64,000 nt of DNA from Drosophila miranda. Taxonomy: Eukaryota; Arthropoda; Insecta; Diptera; Drosophilidae. The stretch lies in NCBI RefSeq assembly GCF_003369915.1, contig NW_022881625.1, positions 6,572,001 to 6,636,000 on the forward strand, read 5' to 3'. The notes under the pieces were generated by a model. It did not search any database. It was not told where the DNA came from and saw only the letters and a list, made by a program, of their open reading frames with translations. Shown piece after piece: positions 45,901-56,691 of the stretch (within the stretch, counting starts at the first letter, position 1; every line of letters begins with the position of its first letter). A program made the position numbers and the translations under genes.

Positions 45901-46237
45901 CAAAAAGCTTGGCAAAAAAGAGGGATTTCTGCATCAAATTGACAAAGGATAACAGCCGCTGTATACTATACACGTGAATCACCTTGGGCCTATGGATGCT
46001 ACTTCAAAGCAGTACAAGTACATCTTCGCAATGGTTGATAGCTTCAGTAAGTTCGTATGGATGTATCCCACAAAAACAACAGGAGCAGGCGAAGTTCTCA
46101 AGAAGTTAAGGGAGTGGTCTGATGTATTTGGTAATACAGCACGCATAGTAAGCGATCGTGGAGCAGAATTTACATCTTCAAGCTTTGAGGAGTTTGTCAA
46201 GGAAAAGAACATCGAACACTATGGAGCTTTTCTGTAG
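42920..46237 (+). pseudogene. E8 gag-pol polyprotein (nonsense and integrase lesion)
   Basis: One frame from MENTSGPPAGNMQQNANEEA (ATG 42920; the frame is open 66 codons further upstream). Gag with two CCHC knuckles (CYNCGSQEHLRKDC, CFRCNQTGHMSKYC); protease VLIDTGADVSLL; RT with YMDD (about 44772); RNase H with HTDASKDGFAA; integrase HHCC (DAHNAGH...CMKC). TAA at 45950-45952 interrupts the integrase and the same frame resumes. The position of the first catalytic Asp is Asn (HVNHLGPM, about 45977). The second (SDRGAEF) is present, but the frame ends at 46237 before the catalytic Glu. It cannot integrate unaided. Confidence 0.9.
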
Positions 46238-46289
46238 AAAACGAGGACGCATGGTCATCAGGGACTGATGACTAATCAGGATGACCGAG

Positions 46290-46624
46290 TGTAAGAAGGA
46301 GTGGGCCAGCTGGCCTATTGAGGGGGCAGCGGAGATAAGCAACAGCAGTAATAACAGCAGCAGAGGAATAGCTGATTAGCAGCAACAGCAGTAGTAACAG
46401 CAGCAGCAACAGCAGTAGTAACAGCAGCAGATCAACAACGGACAGAGAAGAAGAGGAACCGAGCGAAGCAGTGAAAAGGAGAGAACAGCAGCATACGGAC
46501 GCGACTCAAGCAGCAGCAGAAAATCAGCAGAAATAAGCCGTAACATTAAGAACTTTTGTATGCACACATACCAGGCCACCGCGATAATAATACGAATAAA
46601 CAATATTCTAAATAATATCTTACA
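46290..46624 (+). repeat. E8 3' LTR
   Basis: 335 bp. Relative to the 5' LTR it carries about ten extra bases (TAAGCCGTAA region) and several substitutions. Confidence 0.92.
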
Positions 46625-46628
46625 TATA

Positions 46629-48415
46629 AATTCACTTAAAGAAAAAATGAGAAGTCGAAACAGTTTTCGAATCGCGAATGAAGATAGTCTCATTATTATT
46701 TTTCTTTTAAAACTAGTAATAATGTCGTTGGACTCTCTTTCCTTTGTGACACACTTTATTCTCAATTTCCAGAGTGATACGAGTACTTTTTTTTTACGAG
46801 TGTTATAGTATATACATATGTGAGCTCCAAGAGAAGGGGGAATAAAATTCCACTCCAGACTCCGTATATTCTGTGATTTCGACTGGTTTCCGTAGATGAA
46901 GCAAATGTTTAAGAGTTTAAGGGCAATTTGTGTTTTCCGAAGCTTTTCGCAATAAGTATAGATTACCTTGACTACATCAATATTTCTGAAAGTAGTGCTC
47001 TTATTTGCTAGGGTCAGATGCGACTGAGAGAGGAGTTGCTCACTTTTGAAATCGTTTGCTGTTAAGTTTTCTGTTAATTATTGTGATATTACGCCATTCT
47101 GTCAACCGATGTCTTAGTAAGACTTTGGGTCGAGCTTCAGCTTGGACAAACAATGAAGTTGCTTACTCGTACTCAGGTGGAAAAACAAATACCAGAATGG
47201 GGAAGAGGTTAAGATGGGAGACAAGAAAATATCAAATAAAGGGCCAATTAAGGAAGGTGATTGTGCGATTCTGTTTATCTTATCAACGACAAATTTTGAC
47301 CCCAGGGGCGTCATTTACAATCCTCAATTTGTTTGCATACTAAAGCAACATTAGCCGAAGAGCTACCTACAAAAGAGAAGACGATGTTTCCTGATTCCCA
47401 ATTCGTAGGCTATTGATAAACAATCAGTGGGGGAATATTCAAATTAGCCAGGTCTCGTGTGTGATTAGCCGATATCTCACACATTTCAAGCATCAAAGCA
47501 GACAACAGACAGAACGGAACAGAACAGAACAGAACACAACAGAGCGGAGAAGACGTTGAGCTGACGGCTGGAGGGATCAGATCCCACAGAAGAAGCCGCC
47601 TTGCAATTTACGAAAAGAGCCCCCTATAAATCGCAAGATTTCAGCACTGCCCAGGGCTTTATCTAAAGCTCCATTCGGAACAGTATTCAAAGCATAAAGC
47701 GTAACCAATTGATTGCTAATTGATATTGATGTGTCGATTATTTTATGATTATTCTTTATGATCGTTAAATTTTGATATACCAAAAGGCGAGCGAGATCGA
47801 ACACCAAACTTGATTCAAATTTGTAGATCACTTTGAACAATCAAGCCACTCCCTGAGTACTTCTCAGGCCTTGTTTTACCTTGTCTTCAGTTGGATTGTT
47901 ATAATTTAATAACTACACGGGAGGGCAAATTAAGTCTGTAGTTCGGGTACCACAAAAACCACTTAAAGACGCTTTCTTTAATTGCCCCCAAAACGAAGAT
48001 TTGGTTTTTATTTTTCGAGAAACCTGTGGGGTAGCTTTCGGCTGCGGATGTGGCTGTGACTGTGGCTCTGACTGTGGCTCTGCCTCCAGCTGCTGGCCAG
48101 CTCCATGGACAGACAGTCATTTGTGTGAAAATCATCGTAGCATGAAGCGTTGTCAAATACCGTTTGTTGCGGGGGTCGGTCCACTCTCATGCTTTTGTTT
48201 CGGCCATTTCAAGGTCTGTACAGAAACCGTCTGTTGGGTCAGACCTCCCTCCATTGACCAGAGAAGAGCTCTAACAATGAGGGTTCTGGCATAATTTTCA
48301 TAGAAACGGCATTATAAGTTACTCATACGCAGCGTGGGTTGGATAAGATTAACGAAAGCCCACATAGACATAGCTCATCCTCCCCATTCTCACTTGACTC
48401 TTTGCAGACAGCAGA
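46629..48415. other. painless upstream region, copy 2 (right part)
   Basis: Collinear with 9722-11524. No supported gene; short frames differ between the copies by indels. Confidence 0.8.
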
Positions 48416-50611
48416 ATGAGCTCTAACAACTGCGGTTTCATCGATCCGCAGGGCCAGTTGAGCGCAGCCCTCGCTAATCGGGACATACGGGAATTCCACA
48501 CTGCCCTGGACAGCGGTGCCCAGGCCAATCGCCAGGACGATCGAATGCCTCTCAGATGGGCTCCTGCATTCAGCTGCTGCTCGAGTACGGAGCCTCTCCG
48601 AATTTGGTGGATCAGGGCGAGTTCACGCCCCTCCACCATGTGCTGAAGAATAGAAAGATTGAGGCAGGCACTAAGCTGGAGCTGATCCGACTTTTCCTGA
48701 AACAACCACAGTTGGACATTGACAGCTATCGGAACGGGCAGGTACGCCAGATGCTGAGGGATCAGTATCCGGAACTGCCGTTGCCGGAGCTGCGCGAGGC
48801 CGGAGCAGAGATCGACTGCGAGCGACTCCTCCGCACGCTGCGGGACGGAGACGAGAACCAGTTCGAGCAACAGTTCGCGGAGTACCACCAGAACGTCAGC
48901 GGAAACGCAGACAACCAATGCAATGCCAACCAGGAGGAGTATCAGTCCCTGCTGGCAGAGAGTATCAAGCGGGGCAAGCAGCGAGCCTTTGAGGCCATCC
49001 TCGAGACGGGCATCAACATTAATCCTTCAAAATTGAGCGACATCAGCCCCGTGGAGTTGGCCGTAATCTGGGGCAACCACAGGGCGTTAGAGAAGCTGTT
49101 GAAGCATCCGCAGCTGAGGCTGACATCGCATTCCAAACTGCTGAACGCGGTTATCAGTCGCCTGGGTGAGCAGCCGCTGGACGACTTCTGTGACCACCAG
49201 CGCTGCTTCCAGCTGCTGCTCGAGAGCGATCGTGTGGACATCAATGAGGCGGACAAGGCTGGCCTGGTGCCACTCTCCTATGCGGTCAAGTATCGCAACA
49301 CAAAGGTGGCACAGGAGCTTCTACGGCAGGGAGCGTACATCGGGGCGAGAAGCGCGTTCGGAGATCTTCCCATACAGGAGATGGACCCGAAAGTGCTGGA
49401 GGAGCACTTCGATTCCTGCATCACCACCAACGGGGAGAAGCCCGGTGACCAGAGTTTCGAGATCATCATCAACTACAAGAATCTGATGAGACGCCAGCGA
49501 GAGCCCGGCCAGTCGGACAAGCGGAGCATTGGCCATCCCCACCAATTGGAGGACGAGATGACTCCAATCGCATACATCGCCGATTCCAAGGAGCTGCGTT
49601 ACCTGCTGCAGCACCCGCTAATCTCGAGTTTCCTCTTCCTCAAGTGGCACCGCCTCTCGGTGATCTTCTATCTGAACTTTCTACTTTACTCTCTCTTCAC
49701 TGCCTCCATTATCACGCATACGCTCCTTAAGTTCCACGAAAGCGACCACACGGGCCTGACTGCCCTCTTCGGCCTGTTCTCTTGTATAGGGATTGTGTAT
49801 CTCATGATCCGAGAGGTCATACAGCTTGCCATGTCGCCGCTGCTGTACTTCAGGTCCATCACGAACCTGATGGAGGTGGCTCTCATTGTCTTGTCGATCC
49901 TAACCTGCATGGAAGCCAGCTACGACAAGGAGACGCAGCGCATACTGGCCGTCTTCATCATTCTGCTGGTGTCCGTGGAGTTCTGCCTGCTGGTTGGCTC
50001 CCTGCCAGTACTCTCAATTTCGACGCACATGCTCATGCTGCGCGCCGTCTCCAGCAGCTTCATCAAGAGCTTTGCTCTCTACTCGATCTTTGTGCTTACG
50101 TTTAGTCTGTGCTTCTACATACTGTTTGGCAAGCCCCAGGTGGATTCCTCCTCTCCGAAGGACAGCACGCCAGAGCCAGCAAAGGAGGGAGAAGATGATG
50201 GTCACTTCAACACATTCTCCGTGCCCATCGAGGCGCTCATCAAGACGATTGTGATGCTCACGGGAGAATTTGATGCCGGTGACATAAAGTTTGACAGCGT
50301 CTACACTTACCTGATCTTCCTGCTCTTTGTGTTCTTCATGACCATTGTGCTGTTCAATCTCCTGAATGGTCTGGCTGTCAGCGATACTCAGGTGGGTTTA
50401 TATTTCCTTTTCTTCCTCGGCTTTATCCAACTGTTTTCTCCCCTCTCTTTTCCCACAGGCCATCAAGGCCCAGGCGGAACTGAACGGCGCCATTGTCCGC
50501 ACCAATATGCTGACCCGCTACGAGCAAGTTCTCACTGGCCGAGATGGACACGCTCAGACCTCATCGTCCCAGTTGAACAAAGGCAGTCGGTTCGCTCGAG
50601 GAAGACCATGA
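48416..50611 (+). pseudogene. pain: painless (TRPA channel), copy 2; truncated but channel domain open
   Basis: Same gene and same ankyrin-region deletion as copy 1: the start frame (MSSNNCGFIDPQGQL) is lost after QDDR near 48545, and a new frame opens at ATG 48556 and runs without a stop for 686 codons. It keeps the distal ankyrin region (ASPNLVDQGEFTPLHHVL), S1-S6 (VIFYLNFLLYSLFTASIITH through FMTIVLFNLLNGLAVSDTQ) and the pore segment (MLTGEFDAGDIKF). The 67 bp intron 50392-50458 (CAG|GTGGGT...CCCACAG) is phase 0. Splicing gives KAQAELNGAIVRTN and a short end KGSRFARGRP at 50611. The usual ~130-residue C-terminal tail is missing. It lacks the stops and patch of copy 1. A shortened channel from the internal ATG is conceivable, but loss at both ends argues against function. 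Confidence 0.85.
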
Positions 50612-51102
50612 GCTAGTCACCGGTTCAATCGTAATTTTCTTCATGCTTTTCTTGAGTTTCACGCCCTCGTGGCTTTTCCCACACTTGGGACCCCACTAGG
50701 CAGAAAAGCGAAAGGAGAGAAAATCTTCACTGATGAATCGCCTGATCGGATCGGATGGGCTGTTATATACTCACAACACATACTCATTGGCCGCATTTGC
50801 GAATCGCTGGGCTGTGAACAAGCTTGAATTGAAAGAGTGTCGGCACTTCGGTGTGCCAAAGATACATATCTTTACCCCTTGAATCAGCTCGTGTTGATTT
50901 TTCTGCCGTGCATTGCTTTTTTGAGCTCAGGTCCTAAACGAGAGTCACACACCACATCATCATTATGATAATGACTGTGAGCGAACGAATGCTGATGAAG
51001 CCTCATTGTCAATGTCGAAAGTTATGGGATTGGTTAAGGAAACCCAAGGTGGGATATGAAAAGTATTGCGTTCTGCTCTGGCATAGGATCTCAGCTTTAA
51101 TA
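50612..51102. other. painless 3' flank, copy 2
   Basis: 491 bp collinear with 13723-14213. Contains no gene. Confidence 0.8.
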
Positions 51103-52738
51103 TGTAACGTGTCACCTACGCACGTCTGTGTATATAAATCCTGTCAGGCTAGCTGTTATTCACACGCTTTGGGTTTCCGGCCTCTGCTCGTCGGCTATTG
51201 GAGTGATGTTCTTGCCCCCCTCCTGCTGGTGGCCTATACGCATAATACGACGAAAATGCTTAACCGGGAGACACTGTTTATCCCTGAATAGAATTGTGGA
51301 TGTGTGCTGGAAAGGTATCTCAACTCCGCCTCTGGTGTTGTCGAGGTCGTGTCGCCCACCCTACCATGGCCATTCCAAACCGTTCGATTTATTGACGGAA
51401 TGGCCCCTTTGTCCGGGGCGTCCTACATGGGGAATTTGCCAGCGAAAGCAAAGCGGTAGATTAATACATTATAAAGTTTATTCACTTACTGGCTAAAACA
51501 ATAACATTACCCGCAAATACCATAATATAATCACCCACATTAAAAGAATAGCTAAATGAAATATATGTATAAAATTCCTACAAATACTTGGCTATGTGCC
51601 ATACAAATGATATACAAAACAAGTCCGAAATGGACAAACTAACTTGCTTGCTGACTCCGTAATGTTACGAAACCAATTCGAGTGGGCACTTCTCCCTCTC
51701 ACTCACCGACCGGCCCTAGTTCCCTTGTTTCAAGTTGTAATTTATTAATAACAGAATTTAAGTCCCCTCATACCTTTTCTCCAGTTTATGGCTCCATCGG
51801 CGAAAGCGCTTTCCTCGATGAATACCTAAAGCTGCTGTGGCGGAAGAACACTTAAATGGGCACAAGGTTGGGGGAAATCATATTTGCAGATCGGCGAGAG
51901 TCACGAGAAGCCACTACCGGAATCAAATCTAATTCTCTCCTAATTAACTCCGCACAGAAATCATAATTAATTACACATTTACAAACACGAATACAATTAC
52001 TCCGTCAATCTGTTGCTTCCTCTTTTTTTTCTATTCTCTTTTTTTCCCGACTGTTATCTATGTTTCCTTTCCACCTCCTGGGCGAAAGGGAACAGCACAA
52101 ATTCTTTTCCCCTGCTTCTGCAGGTGAAAGGTACGCGAAGGCAAAGAAAAGGACAAACGGCCAATCTCCGACGGTGCTAGATCGACACTTTCTCTCCGCC
52201 GATCTGCTCGCGACCAAGGGACGGGCCCTCCTTATCTGCCGCGTCGCGCTCGACTACTAAAGTGCCGACGCCAACGCCTCGGGAAGCTAGCCGCTTGGGG
52301 GACCGAGCGCTCCTCAAATGTCTTCTCCCTCTGCTTCCATGATCGCTTCTCCGATGGCTGAGCGCTTTCCTGACAATCCCAAAGGTTTAAACGCCACTTT
52401 GTTAGGCTTGCGGCTGCTGTTGTTTGCTGGCTGGCTTTCTTGGACGATCGAATCCGCCCTGATTAACTCGATATACCAAGCGCCAAGACTACAAATGGGA
52501 CAACTCTTTATTCTCCTTTAGCCCTTCTCTTCTCTTCCCGCAGCACTCACCCCAACCGGACTCAGCGCTATACGGCTTCTGACGACTGAATAGCCCACTC
52601 GCCTTCAACCAAGAATCTCGCAGTCGAATCTTGGATTTAGATATTTAGATTCCCTAGAGTTTTTCTCTCCACTAAATTCTTGGTTTTTCCTTTCCGTCGG
52701 ACCGATACGCAACCGACTCAATGGACTTTCACGAGGGA
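51103..52738 (-). repeat. E1-family 3' LTR (LTR copy 3)
   Basis: It is the counterpart of 14214-15849 within the duplication and shares its two short deletions. It is followed by only 18 bases of element interior before the junction with E3, so the rest of this E1 copy was lost. Confidence 0.85.
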
Positions 52739-52756
52739 ATAGCCGATAGGGACGCC

Positions 52757-53224
52757 TTTTTTTTCTTGTAGGTCCAGCTTTATTGGTCCGCCGGCCGCCG
52801 TCTGCTGCTTAGTTTTACTGAACCTTAGTTGTAAGAGCATCCTGTACGGCCTTGTCCTGCGTGGCATCAAGTTGGGCCACCCGCTCCTCCCTTGTGGGCG
52901 ATTCATGTCCTGCGTGACACGCGTGGTTCTTAGTTTTATTGAACCTTAGTTGTAAGAGTATCTCGTACGACCTTGTCCTGCGTGGCATCCAGCTGGGACT
53001 CTCCTTTTTGCCCCTGCCGTTAGTCTCTGTCTTCCGTGCTCGTCCACCCTTCTCCGTATGCCTCGCCCGTTGCCCCTCCTTGTGCGTCGTCTACGCTTCG
53101 GCTCCACGGCCTGTTTTAGGGGTTCCTTCCCCGGGTTGTGGCTTCAGGTCCCCTATATGGGCGGTCCGCGTCCGTTTCTCGCTGTCCTTCTTTAAGTTAC
53201 AAATGACCGGGGACACGAAATCCA
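52757..53224 (-). other. E3 3' region with internal repeat, ending AATAAA...poly(A)
   Basis: Contains two copies of a ~65 bp block (TTAGTTTTA(C/T)TGAACCTTAG start) at about 52810 and 52931. Reading minus, the end is CCAATAAAGCTGGACCTACA and then eight A. Confidence 0.75.
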
Positions 53225-55390
53225 TTATGGTGTAGGGCCCGTCATATTTCGGGGCCAGTTTTGCCGCAGTTTTTCCTCGACGTAATCCGGATATTTCCTC
53301 GGCTCCGTCCTCATCCTCTCTTTGACCTTTTTAATCCATCCGCACTCTGCCTCCGGTTCGTGTCCCTTTTCTGCTTCCTCCTCGGTGGTTCTCAGGCATC
53401 GCTCCGCCAATGGCTGTCGGGACAGTGCGTCCGCCACTACGTTCAGCTGCCCTTTCCTATATGCCACTTCGAAGTCGTATTGTTGTAGCTCCAGCGCCCA
53501 CCTGGCGATCCTCCCTGTTGGGCTCTCGATGCTGTTCAACCATTTCAACGCCATGTGACCCGTGACCACCTTGAAATGGTATCCCTCCAGATAGGGCTTT
53601 AGCTTTCTTATAGCCCATACAATGGCCAGACACTCATTTTCAGTCGCCGAATAGTTCTTTTCTGCGCTATTCAGAGTCCTACTGGCGTATTGGATGACCC
53701 TCTCGCCCTTCTCCGTCTCTTGCGTCAGGATCGCCCCCAGTCCGTAGTCGCTGGCGTCCGTCTGGAGCACGAATTTCTTTGAGAAATCTGGGCATGCCAA
53801 CACCGGATCTGCTGTCAGCCGACTTTTTACGTCCTCGAACGCTTGTTGCTGTTCCGTTGATCATTCCCTCTTGGCCTTCTTCTTCAGCAAAGTGCTGAGG
53901 GGCTGCACCAACGTGGCGAATCCCTTTACGAAACGCCGGTACCAGGAGGCCACGCCCAAGTATTGTCGTAGCTCTTTGACACTCGCTGGCGGCTGCAACT
54001 CCTTAATGGCCGCCACTTTCTCGGGATCGGTGCAGATTCCGTCTCCCGTTACCAAATGCCCCAGGTATCGTAGCTCCTTCCTAAAAAATTTACACTTGTC
54101 CACATTTAGGCGCAAGTTTGCGTTCTTCAACCGTCGAAAAACTTCTTCGAGGTTGCGCTTGTGCTCCTCCTCGGTACGGCCGATGACAATGATGTCGTCT
54201 TGGTACGCGAACGCGTGTGGCATCATCTCGGGGCCTATCACCTGGTCCAATGCCCTCTGAAACGTAGCCGAGGCTGAGTGGAGTCCGAATGGCATCACCT
54301 TCCACTGGAACAGCCCTTTGCCGGGCACCGTGAACGCGGTGAACTTTCTACTGCCTTCCTCCAGTGGTATCTGCCAATATCCGTCCTTTAAGTCCAAGCT
54401 CCTGATGAACCGTGCCTCCCTGAGCTGGTCCAAAATATAGTCTATTCTTGGCATGGGGTACGCATCCTTGATGGACTTCGCGTTTATCTGTCTGAAGTCC
54501 ACGCATAATCTCCACTTTCCCGTCTTCTTTTTGACCATCACGATGGGAGAACTGTACGGGCTCTTCGATGGCTCAATACGCCCTCTTTCCAGCAGTTCGT
54601 CAACCTGTTGGTTAATTTCGGCTTGCATCTTGGGATTTTTGGGATAGTAGCGCTGTTTGACCGGCTGTGCATCACTCATAGAGATCGTGTGTGTAGCTAT
54701 GTTCGACACTCCCTTCAGTTCTCGGAACTCTTCCAACTCCTTTGCCAGGAAGTTTTCAACCGATCCCTCCTCCGCTCGCGTTCCGTCGGATGCGGGCTCG
54801 ACAGACCTTCCCGTGTTCGCTACCACCGCCACTGACAGCTTCTCCTCCAACCGCCCCTGGCGGTGGCCTCTCGCCGGGATCACAATCCTGTGTCGCGCAC
54901 AGGTCACCTCTGCTCCGACCGCGGCGAGGAAATCCCATCCCAGGACCAGCTCATCTATTACTCCGGGCAACACGAGAAGCGGGATTGTAACGATCTTGTC
55001 CCCGAAGGCCAGCTCCACCTCGATCTGGGAATTGATTTCCCGGCTGCGTCCGTCAGCCAGCCGCACCAGCTTCCTCGTCTCTTTATGTCGCCCCTCTTCC
55101 CCCAGTCTACTCGCCGCCTCGCAGCTAATAAAACTGCTTGGCGCCCCGGTATCGACCGTTGCTTTCCAGTTGCTGCCCGCGATCCTCACCACCGCCGACA
55201 GCTGGACATCCTCCTCCGTGAGTTCTCCTATGAGCTTTGGGGGGCTTCGTCTAGCGACCCTGGCACGGCCCTCCGCGGCTGGGGTCGCGGGGCGTTTCCC
55301 GCTTTCTGGCAGCACTGCCATGTCGGGGCTCCTACCTTGCCGCACCTCCAGCAGAATGTTATAGGTCGGCCATCGCATGCTTGTGCCCAA
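53225..55390 (-). pseudogene. pol: E3 pol: protease, RT, RNase H, remnant integrase
   Basis: The frame overlaps gag by 163 bases in the -1 register, as expected for programmed -1 frameshifting. Protease KATVDTGAPSSF (about 54190 of the minus read, plus near 55150); RT with KVMPFGLHSAS and FAYQDDIIVIG; RNase H with LQTDASDYGLGA. TGA at 53861-53863 replaces the Trp codon present in E7. The RNase H TDH motif reads TGH: Asp to Gly. After YPDYVEE the integrase is deleted and joins the C-terminal part (KLAPKYDGPYTIM in E7) out of frame. Three independent defects make it inactive. Confidence 0.9.
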
Positions 55391-56533
55391 TGGCGGTCAC
55401 TTCCACATCGTCGACACGCCTGGGCTGGGTTTTTCACGAACCCAGCCTCTATGTTCGTGTTCGCTTGGTCGTCCCGCCGCGTTGGGACCGGCCTTTTTTC
55501 CCTTGTCGAATCAGAGCTGTCTGTCGTTTCGCCCTGGCAGCGGCGACATATCTCCGTTACTGCAGGACGAGCGAACGGATTGTTTGCTTTTGCCTTATTC
55601 GCCGGACACCCCCGTTGGAACTCCAGCCGGTCCCTCTCCAGAGCCTCAAACTCGTCGGCCAGCGTCATCATGTGATCCAGGTCTCTGCACCTATGTGGCC
55701 GGATGAACACCCTCAGATCGGGCATGCTGTTGTCTCTAATGAGCTCCAACTGCTCTTCGGGCGTGCATTTTAGTGGCCGCATGAGGGTCTGCATCTCCAC
55801 CATGTAGTCCTTGAATAGCTCTCCCCATCTTTGCTTCCTCAACCTCACCTCCTGGAGTAATTTTTCAAAATACCCCCTCGGCAGGAAGTATGCTTGGAAG
55901 CTACGCGCAAATGCGTCCCATGTCTGCCACTGCCTGTTGTTGGCTACAAACGACATGAGCGCCCGACCCTTTAGCAGCTCAGGCATGGCTCGCGGAATTA
56001 GATTCAACTCCAACCCGTACATGTCGGCTGACCACTCGATCTGTTCCAGGAACTCGAGTGGTTTCGCCGTTCCGTCGAACCGAAACGACCACTCCCTGAC
56101 CTGCTTGGCGACGTGGGCAAAACTCGAACTGGGCGGTCTCGTGGTTTGTTCATCGATCCTCCCCTGCTCTCCCTTCTTCCAATCCCTGTGGGTTTCTCGC
56201 GCTCCCTTGCTCCGGCTGTGCTGGCCTGGTTGGCCTCTCCCCACTCTCTGCCCGCGGTCGGCTAGGCGACCGGCTTTTCACCGGGACCGCCAGGCTCGCG
56301 ATGAGCTCCTCTTGGGTCTCGGACGGCCGTCTCCACAGCGTTACTTGCTCCGCACTCTCCGGCAGCGTCAGGCGCTCGTATGGATCCGCCCCGTCCTCCA
56401 TCTGGGCCGCGGTCACGACTCCTCCCGCCTTCATCTCCCAGGCCTCGAGCGCGTCCGCATACTCCGGTTCCTCTCCGTGTTTCTCTATCCACTCCTTGAA
56501 GATTCGGCGCATCTCGGTCAGCGTGCCTTTCAA
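55228..56533 (-). pseudogene. gag: E3 gag with zinc knuckles, one frameshift
   Basis: The N-terminal piece starts MKGTLTEMRRIFKEWIEKHG (56533) and shifts register within 56150-56244. The main piece (56244-55228) has a capsid-like region (FRFDGTAKPLEFLEQIEWSA, WDAFARSFQAYFLPRGY) and two zinc motifs, CRRCGSDRHWAQAC and a C-x2-C-x8-C-type knuckle (FCWRCGKVGAPTWQCC). There is no RING finger, unlike E1 and E2. Confidence 0.87.
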
Positions 56534-56672
56534 TCGAAGACCGCACGCACTGGACCAAGTCCTCTTTCCTCAATGAATGAACCCATCGTCGGCTCCTCAT
56601 TTTTATGCCCTCGCGATACCAAACTCAATACCGCCCTTCCCAAATGCACTTTGTCTTTTGCTTGTCGAGAGG

Positions 56673-56689
56673 CCCCACGTTGGGCGCCA
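56673..56689 (-). promoter_or_regulatory. E3 primer binding site (tRNA-Lys type)
   Basis: Minus strand TGGCGCCCAACGTGGGG, two bases from the LTR end. The same site is found in E1 and E2. Confidence 0.9.
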
Positions 56690-56691
56690 GT

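Larger units (their letters stand above)
42341..46624 (+). mobile_element. E8: Ty3/gypsy element, internally deleted, TATA target duplication
   Basis: LTRs 42341-42665 and 46290-46624 (TGTAAG...CTTACA) are flanked by TATA on both sides (42337-42340, 46625-46628). The empty site is seen in duplication copy 1 near 9720, so the insertion is well dated relative to the duplication. It encodes a single gag-pol frame. The end of integrase and anything 3' of it are deleted. Confidence 0.95.
40681..52756. repeat. Segmental duplication, copy 2 (DINE-1, gypsy insertion, painless, LTR)
   Basis: Counterpart of 8118-15867. It carries an additional LTR retrotransposon at 42341-46624 that is absent from copy 1, so that insertion postdates the duplication. 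The right edge joins a GC-rich gypsy element (E3) at an A/T homopolymer at 52757. Confidence 0.95.
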
